From: Pseudarthrobacter chlorophenolicus A6
GTDB lineage: Bacteria > Actinomycetota > Actinomycetes > Actinomycetales > Micrococcaceae
DNA: 64,000 nucleotides
NCBI RefSeq assembly: GCF_000022025.1
Contig: NC_011886.1
Location: forward strand, 1,684,980 to 1,748,979
Reading direction: 5' to 3'
Shown here: in pieces, positions 59,651 through 64,000 of the stretch
Layout of the letters: every line of letters starts with the position of its first letter
Numbering within the stretch: position 1 is the first letter of the stretch
The notes under the pieces: model-generated
What the model saw: the letters and a program-made list of their open reading frames with translations, nothing else
What the model was told of the DNA's origin: nothing
The model's database searches: none
Made by a program: the position numbers and the translations under genes

Positions 59651-60745
59651 TCAGGAGGCCCGGCTGACAGTAGCCTCGGCCAGCCTCCTGAGTGCGGTCT
59701 TGGGCAGCTCATCCAGCGGCAGCGCCTCCAGGGCCCCGTAGGCTGCATTACCGTATTCCCCGATCAGCACTTCGGTGGCCTGCAGCGCGCCCGAGTCTTC
59801 GATGATCCGGCGGATCTCCTGCACGTCACCGTCGTCCAGCTCCGGGCTCCCCAGCCTGGAGTCGATGAAGGCGGACTCGGCCGGAGAAGCCTGGTCCAGG
59901 GCCAACGCCACGAGCACCGTGCGCTTGCCTTCGCGCAAGTCATCTCCAGCCGGTTTCCCCGTGGTGAGGGGGTCGCCGAAGACGCCCAGGACGTCATCGC
60001 GGAGCTGGAAGGCCTCGCCCAGCGGGAGGGCGAACGCTGAATACCCCCGCAGCAGGTCGTTCGTGGCGCCGGCCAGGGCACCGCCCAGGGCCAGGGGATG
60101 CTCCGTGGAGTACTTGGCGCTCTTGAACCTGATGATCGACTGGGCCCGGCTGACGGCGCCCGCGCGGTCGCGGACCGGCCCGGCCACCTCTTCCAGGATG
60201 TCCAGGTACTGCCCCGCCATGACCTCAGCCCTCATGAGGTTGAAGATCAACCGTGCCCGGCTGCCCGACGCCGCCCGTTCGCCGATATCCGTAAATGCCT
60301 CTTCGCTGAAGGAAAGGCACAGGTCTCCGGCGAGGATGGCTGCTGCCTGCCCGAACCGCCCGCTGTCCAGGGCCCAGCCCTGGGCCTCGTGGAGTTGGCT
60401 GAACCTGCGGTGGACGCTGGGTCCCCCCCGGCGGGTATCCGAGCGGTCGATGATGTCGTCATGGATCAGGGCGGCGGCCTGGAAGAGTTCGAGCGCGGCA
60501 CCTGCCGTCACCACCTCAGCGGCGCCGGCGTCTCCGCCGGCCCCGCGCCAGCCCCAGTAGCACATCAGGGCGCGCAACCGCTTTCCGCCGGTGACGAGGT
60601 TCGATATGGAACCCATAATGGGGTCAATGTCCGGCGAGATGCCGGACATGATCCCTTGGCGGGAGGTGAGGAAACCGGTCAATTCCCCGGCCACCGAGGC
60701 CACAAAGTCGGCCTGTTCGTTCCTTAGCTGCTCGGCGCCGGTCAC
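59651..60745 (-). CDS. Polyprenyl (geranylgeranyl-type) diphosphate synthase
   Basis: 364-aa trans-prenyl transferase. The first Asp-rich motif is AALIHDDIIDRSDTRRGGPS near residue 92 and the second FQLRDDVLGVFGDPLTTGKP near residue 243; Lys-Arg in GGKRLRALMCYWGW near residue 52 binds isopentenyl diphosphate. Chain length cannot be read safely. It begins with GTG, overlapping the stop of the lipoprotein gene by 4 bp. Position matches Rv2173 (idsA2). Confidence 0.92.
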   Translation of the reverse strand: MTGAEQLRNEQADFVASVAGELTGFLTSRQGIMSGISPDIDPIMGSISNLVTGGKRLRALMCYWGWRGAGGDAGAAEVVTAGAALELFQAAALIHDDIIDRSDTRRGGPSVHRRFSQLHEAQGWALDSGRFGQAAAILAGDLCLSFSEEAFTDIGERAASGSRARLIFNLMRAEVMAGQYLDILEEVAGPVRDRAGAVSRAQSIIRFKSAKYSTEHPLALGGALAGATNDLLRGYSAFALPLGEAFQLRDDVLGVFGDPLTTGKPAGDDLREGKRTVLVALALDQASPAESAFIDSRLGSPELDDGDVQEIRRIIEDSGALQATEVLIGEYGNAAYGALEALPLDELPKTALRRLAEATVSRAS

Positions 60746-61272
60746 TTGGCGGACTCAGCAGCCACGTTGGCGCCGATGGTGAAGGTAGCCACTCCGGATG
60801 CCTCAACTACCGAGAGGTTGACCGTCTCACTGTCGCCACGGACAAAGTCCTTGGACGCCACCGCACCCACGGAGTCCCCGGGTACCGCCTTGAAGCCCTG
60901 CGCTTCCAGCGCCTTCGTGTAAAAGTCGACGACGGCGGACGTGGGTCCGGCGACTGTCGCCACCAGTGCGGCGGTAGCGGGCGCGGACGACTTGTCAAAA
61001 CTGCTGGAGACAACCGTCGCGTTCGGCATCAGGGGGAGGAGTTGCTGCGGGAAGCCTTCAACAAGCGCCCCCACAGTGGCCGAAGTGCTGGGGGAGGCGC
61101 TGGGGCTGGCCGACGCAGTAGTGGTTGCCTGTCCAGTTGCCGGCACTGTAGCGGGGGAGGACGGTGACGGCTGGGCAGGTGACGGTGTTGGGCTGCAGGC
61201 TGCCAGGGCCAACGCCGCACCTGCGGCAAGAACGGCCAGGCCAGCCGGTTTGAAGTTTCCAATGACCGTCAC
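60742..61272 (-). CDS. Putative lipoprotein
   Basis: 176 aa with a lipoprotein signal: hydrophobic LAVLAAGAALALAACSP with the lipobox LAAC (Cys near residue 26). A Ser/Pro/Thr-rich linker of about 45 residues follows, then a roughly 100-residue domain (VVDFYTKALEAQGFKAVPGD) of no family I recognise. AGGAGGAAA precedes the GTG. It is in one operon with the polyprenyl synthase gene and would be anchored outside the membrane. Confidence 0.85.
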   Translation of the reverse strand: MTVIGNFKPAGLAVLAAGAALALAACSPTPSPAQPSPSSPATVPATGQATTTASASPSASPSTSATVGALVEGFPQQLLPLMPNATVVSSSFDKSSAPATAALVATVAGPTSAVVDFYTKALEAQGFKAVPGDSVGAVASKDFVRGDSETVNLSVVEASGVATFTIGANVAAESAK

Positions 61273-61346
61273 AGGGACTTTCCTCCTGGTGTTGATGCCG
61301 GATTCAGCCTCCAGTTTAGACAGTACCTACGGATAGGATTGCAGCC

Positions 61347-62573
61347 GTGGGGCCCGACGCAAGAAACCAGCCAGCCGCAGCACGCCTTTCGGGCGGCAGG
61401 CGGAAGTGCATCATGCACGTGGACATGGACGCTTTCTTCGTCTCCGTCGAACTGCGGACACGCCCGGAACTTCGCGGCAAGCCAGTGATCGTCGGCTTTC
61501 CGGGGGAGCGCTCAGTGGTCCTGTCCGGCTCGTATGAGGCCCGCGCTTTTGGCGTTAAATCAGCCATGCCCATGGCCGTCGCCGCCCGGATGTGCCCGCA
61601 GGCCGTCATCATCGAGCCGCGGCACAAGCTGTACTACGAAGTTTCGGCCCAGCTGATGGCCATTTTCGAATCCGTGACTGAACTGGTGGAGCCACTGAGC
61701 GTGGATGAAGCCTTCCTTGACGTCACCGGAGCGATCCGCAGGCTGGGGCCCCCGAGGGAAATCGGTGAACTCATTCGGCGCCGGGTCGCCTCCGAGCTTG
61801 GCATCACGGCGTCTGTGGGCATCGCCGAATCGAAGTTCGTGGCAAAGATCGCCTCCACCCGCTGCAAACCGGACGGCCTGCTGCTCATTGGCCCCGAACA
61901 AACCGTGCCCTACCTGCACAGCCTGCCGGTGGGTGCGCTCTGGGGCGTGGGGGCAAAGACAGCTGAAGTCCTGGCACGGATGGGAATCCGGACGGTGGCA
62001 GATGTGGCTGCCACCCCCGTCTCCACCCTCCGGCGGTTGCTCGGCGCCGGCGGTGAGCACGTACACCGGTTGTCCTGGGGCATCGACCCCAGGCCGGTTA
62101 CGCCGGTGCGGTTGGAAAAGAGCATCGGAGCGGAGGAGACGTTTGCGGTTGACACATCCGATGACGCCCTCCTCCACCGCGAACTCCTTCGGCTGTCCCA
62201 CCGCACGGCCGGACGCCTGCGAAGCTCCGGCATGGTGGCAAGGACCGTCGCCTTGAAACTGCGCTTTGCAGACTTTTCCACCATCACCCGAAGCCGCACC
62301 CTGCAGGCTCCCGTTGACAGTGCACAGCTGATCTATGCAGTGGCGGTCCAGCTGCTGGAGTCGGTGGGGCACCGGGCCATGCCGGTCCGGCTGGTGGGAG
62401 TGCGTGCCGAGCAGCTCGAGGACACGGCAACAACATCAGTGCAGCTCACCATCGACCGGCGGGATGAGAACTGGCGCGCCGCTGAACAGGTCCTGGATGA
62501 GGTCACCCGAAAATTCGGTTCCAAATCGGTTCTTCCGGCCCGCCTAATGGAGCCCGGAGGCGGCGCCGGCTAA
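61347..62573 (+). CDS. dinB: DNA polymerase IV
   Basis: 408-aa Y-family translesion polymerase. KCIMHVDMDAFFVSVELRTR with catalytic Asp residues starts near residue 24; LVEPLSVDEAFLDVTGAIRR (catalytic Asp-Glu) near residue 115; the thumb HhH segment LPVGALWGVGAKTAEVLARM near residue 193; and a little-finger domain to the end. No beta-clamp motif is evident at the C-terminus. TAGGAT (61334-61339) lies 7 nt before the GTG, so the mRNA is probably leaderless. Divergent from the lipoprotein gene. Confidence 0.95.
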   Translation: MGPDARNQPAAARLSGGRRKCIMHVDMDAFFVSVELRTRPELRGKPVIVGFPGERSVVLSGSYEARAFGVKSAMPMAVAARMCPQAVIIEPRHKLYYEVSAQLMAIFESVTELVEPLSVDEAFLDVTGAIRRLGPPREIGELIRRRVASELGITASVGIAESKFVAKIASTRCKPDGLLLIGPEQTVPYLHSLPVGALWGVGAKTAEVLARMGIRTVADVAATPVSTLRRLLGAGGEHVHRLSWGIDPRPVTPVRLEKSIGAEETFAVDTSDDALLHRELLRLSHRTAGRLRSSGMVARTVALKLRFADFSTITRSRTLQAPVDSAQLIYAVAVQLLESVGHRAMPVRLVGVRAEQLEDTATTSVQLTIDRRDENWRAAEQVLDEVTRKFGSKSVLPARLMEPGGGAG

Positions 62574-62855
62574 AAGCGGCCTAAAACGGACCAAAAGGCG
62601 GCCGTTCCCGTGTTTCGAAAGAAATCGCCGTCTTTCAGAACGGACCGCAACAAACTATCCTTAGAGATACATAGTTTTTGAGTGATTGGACTACTGCCGG
62701 ACCGTTTTGGACATGCTTCCGCTCCGGCGGCTGTGCGCCCGGTTCAACCTCCTGCCCAGGCGGGAGGACGGGAACCGAACAGGCGCACCAGCCGTTAAGG
62801 GTGCAGGAGTAATTTCTGGGACCAGCCCGGACGTTGGCCTACGAAGGAGGTCGTG
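62574..62855. other. Intergenic region between dinB and the DUF3040 gene
   Basis: 282 bp without a gene. It is locally AT-rich around 62640-62690 (CTATCCTTAGAGATACATAG) and then GC-rich. AAGGAGG at 62844-62850 serves the next gene. No convincing terminator or RNA structure was found. Confidence 0.5.
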
Positions 62856-63230
62856 ATGCCGCTGTCGGAGCACGAACAGAAGCTGCTTGAGCAGTTGGAG
62901 AAGCAGCTTCACGAGGACGACCCGAAGTTTGCGAACTCCATGGGGTCGGACCCCGGGCGTTCGTGGTCTACGAGGCATGTGGTGATCGGTGTCCTTGGTG
63001 CGCTGGCAGGCGTGTTCCTGCTACTGGTTGGCGTCACGCTGCAAAGCATCTTCGTCGGCGTCCTCGGGTTTATCGTCATGGGCGGCGGCGTGTACTTTGC
63101 CACGATGCGCAGTTCCGCGGCGGCCAAGGGTGGCGCCAAGGGCAGCGCCGGCAAACCAGGCAAGCCAAGGAGTTCCTTCATGAGCAACCTCGAGGAGCGT
63201 TGGGATGAACGCCGGCGCGGGGAGCCGTAG
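62856..63230 (+). CDS. DUF3040 small membrane protein (Rv2169c-like)
   Basis: 124 aa. ATG 62856 is preferred over the GTG at 62853, which is too close to AAGGAGG. The N-terminal MPLSEHEQKLLEQLEKQLHE is the DUF3040 signature; two membrane segments (HVVIGVLGALAGVFLLLVGV and QSIFVGVLGFIVMGGGVYFA) follow; the C-terminus is basic (RSSFMSNLEERWDERRRGEP). Function unknown. It precedes the mraZ division cluster in many Actinobacteria. Confidence 0.9.
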   Translation: MPLSEHEQKLLEQLEKQLHEDDPKFANSMGSDPGRSWSTRHVVIGVLGALAGVFLLLVGVTLQSIFVGVLGFIVMGGGVYFATMRSSAAAKGGAKGSAGKPGKPRSSFMSNLEERWDERRRGEP

Positions 63231-63300
63231 GGCCGTCCGGTAATCCGGACCAAAACCCGGAGGCTCCATTTCGCTCCCCGACAGGGGAAAGACCAAGAGA

Positions 63301-63325
63301 AAGACCCGCTGAGGCGGGTCTTTTC
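63301..63325 (+). terminator. Terminator after the DUF3040 gene
   Basis: AAAGACCCGC (63301-63310) and GCGGGTCTTT (63315-63324) form a perfect 10-bp stem with loop TGAG followed by TCCTGTTT. It separates the gene from the mraZ promoter. Confidence 0.88.
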
Positions 63326-63479
63326 CTGTTTAACGGCGTTTGGCCCCATCTCACGCGATGGCCCCTGCCGGATTTCCGCCGCGCCCTGTAAATCCGCTCC
63401 ACTTCCCACCACCCGCTGAAAATAGCGCCATTCCGCGGCGCGTATCCCAATTTAGGGGCTCACCACGCTCGATTTTGCG

Positions 63480-63512
63480 TTGACTGTGGGGGAAAGTGGA
63501 GTAATGTGGAGG
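63480..63512 (+). promoter_or_regulatory. mraZ promoter with three 10-bp spaced MraZ boxes
   Basis: TTGACT (63480-63485), 16 bp, TAATGT (63502-63507) form a promoter about 70 bp before mraZ. GTGG repeats at 63486, 63496 and 63506 are exactly 10 bp apart (GTGGGGGAAA, GTGGAGTAAT, GTGGAGGGCA). MraZ binds tandem GTGG/TGGG-type boxes on one DNA face and represses its own operon, so this is the expected autoregulatory site. Confidence 0.75.
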
Positions 63513-63576
63513 GCATAAGAGGGTGGTTGCAACATAGGGGATATGCATTTCCTGATATCGGACAGGCGGTGGGCCA

Positions 63577-64000
63577 GTGTTTCTGGGCACTCACTCGCCG
63601 CGCCTGGACGAGAAGGGACGGATCATTCTCCCGGCCAAGTTTCGTGAGGAGCTGGCAAGCGGCCTGGTGCTCACAAGGGGCCAGGAACGTTGCATCTACG
63701 TCTTCAGCGAGAAGGAATTTGCACGGGTCCACGAGCAGATGCGGGAGGCGCCAATCTCCTCCAAGCAGGCACGTGACTATATCCGTGTCTTTCTCTCTGG
63801 GGCCTCTGACGAGGTACCTGACAAGCAGGGGCGCGTGACTATTCCTCCCGCGCTCCGGGAGTACGCAGGGCTCGGAAGGGAACTGGCCGTTATTGGCGCA
63901 GGTTCCCGTGCCGAGATCTGGGACGCCCAGGCCTGGAATGAATACCTCGCAGAGAAGGAAACAGCCTTCTCTGAAACGGACGATCCGATTCCGGGCATTC
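63577..64000 (+). CDS. mraZ: Transcriptional regulator MraZ, 3' truncated by window edge
   Basis: GTG start at 63577 ([20 protein letters not shown] follows the initiator); the frame is open to the window end, 141 codons, nearly the full length of about 143-150 aa. Two AbrB-like SpoVT halves are visible, each with a conserved Dxx[16 protein letters not shown] and [19 protein letters not shown]. MraZ is a ring-forming DNA-binding repressor of the division and cell-wall cluster, which should continue beyond the window with rsmH. Confidence 0.95.
   Translation, partial: MFLGTHSPRLDEKGRIILPAKFREELASGLVLTRGQERCIYVFSEKEFARVHEQMREAPISSKQARDYIRVFLSGASDEVPDKQGRVTIPPALREYAGLGRELAVIGAGSRAEIWDAQAWNEYLAEKETAFSETDDPIPGI

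Overview
The window is high-GC actinobacterial core genome. The gene content, the 16S sequence, the rRNA leader box and the gene orders point to Micrococcaceae, most likely Arthrobacter or Pseudarthrobacter; species cannot be settled by eye. I see no insertion sequence, prophage, plasmid gene or CRISPR array. Genes are dense, with many 4-bp or 1-bp start/stop overlaps and several likely leaderless starts.

Layout. 1-1176 is the 3' part of tyrS. 1.2-7.2 kb is an rRNA operon (16S-23S-5S, no spacer tRNA) with leader box, a 23S processing stalk and a strong terminator. 7.2-7.5 kb is a non-coding block of 32-bp repeats in two opposed arrays. 7.8-9.7 kb encodes an unusual Arg/Gly/Asp repeat protein with an acidic tail. 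9.7-18.2 kb runs in one direction: HAD phosphatase, small protein, tlyA, nadK, recN, pyrG, ADP-ribose-type Nudix, xerD. After a membrane protein and an MTH1-like Nudix comes a methylcitrate-cycle cluster (prpC, prpB, prpD and a GntR regulator facing prpE, two palindromic operators between). Next are a CitAB/DcuSR-type two-component pair and a divergent C4-dicarboxylate transporter. 30-38 kb is a chromosome-biology and translation run: parA-scpA-scpB-rluB-tyrA-cmk-plsC-der, then tRNA-Pro(GGG). 38.2-39.8 kb holds a small secreted protein with a riboswitch-like leader and an Fpg/Nei glycosylase. 40-43 kb is gcvH-FHA(GarA/OdhI)-MerR(FtsR)-bifunctional nuclease-MerR, the order of mycobacterial Rv1826-Rv1830. 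A second ParA and pyruvate carboxylase follow.

47.8-64 kb matches the mycobacterial Rv2187-to-mraZ neighbourhood: fadD, ROK glucokinase, a small membrane protein, two related alpha/beta hydrolases, plsC, class II aroG, PASTA kinase, LysM/transglycosylase, an Rv2175c-type DNA-binding protein, polyprenyl synthase, lipoprotein, dinB, a DUF3040 protein and the start of mraZ, where the division and cell-wall cluster begins.

Most worth following up: a near-identical operator-like sequence in front of parA-scpAB and of the second merR gene; the bipolar repeat protein and the repeat arrays beside the rRNA operon; the riboswitch-like leader at 38.64-38.76 kb; six genes with a TAGNNT hexamer 6-8 nt before the start codon; and a 20-bp palindrome over the fadD promoter. 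All regulatory calls are by eye.
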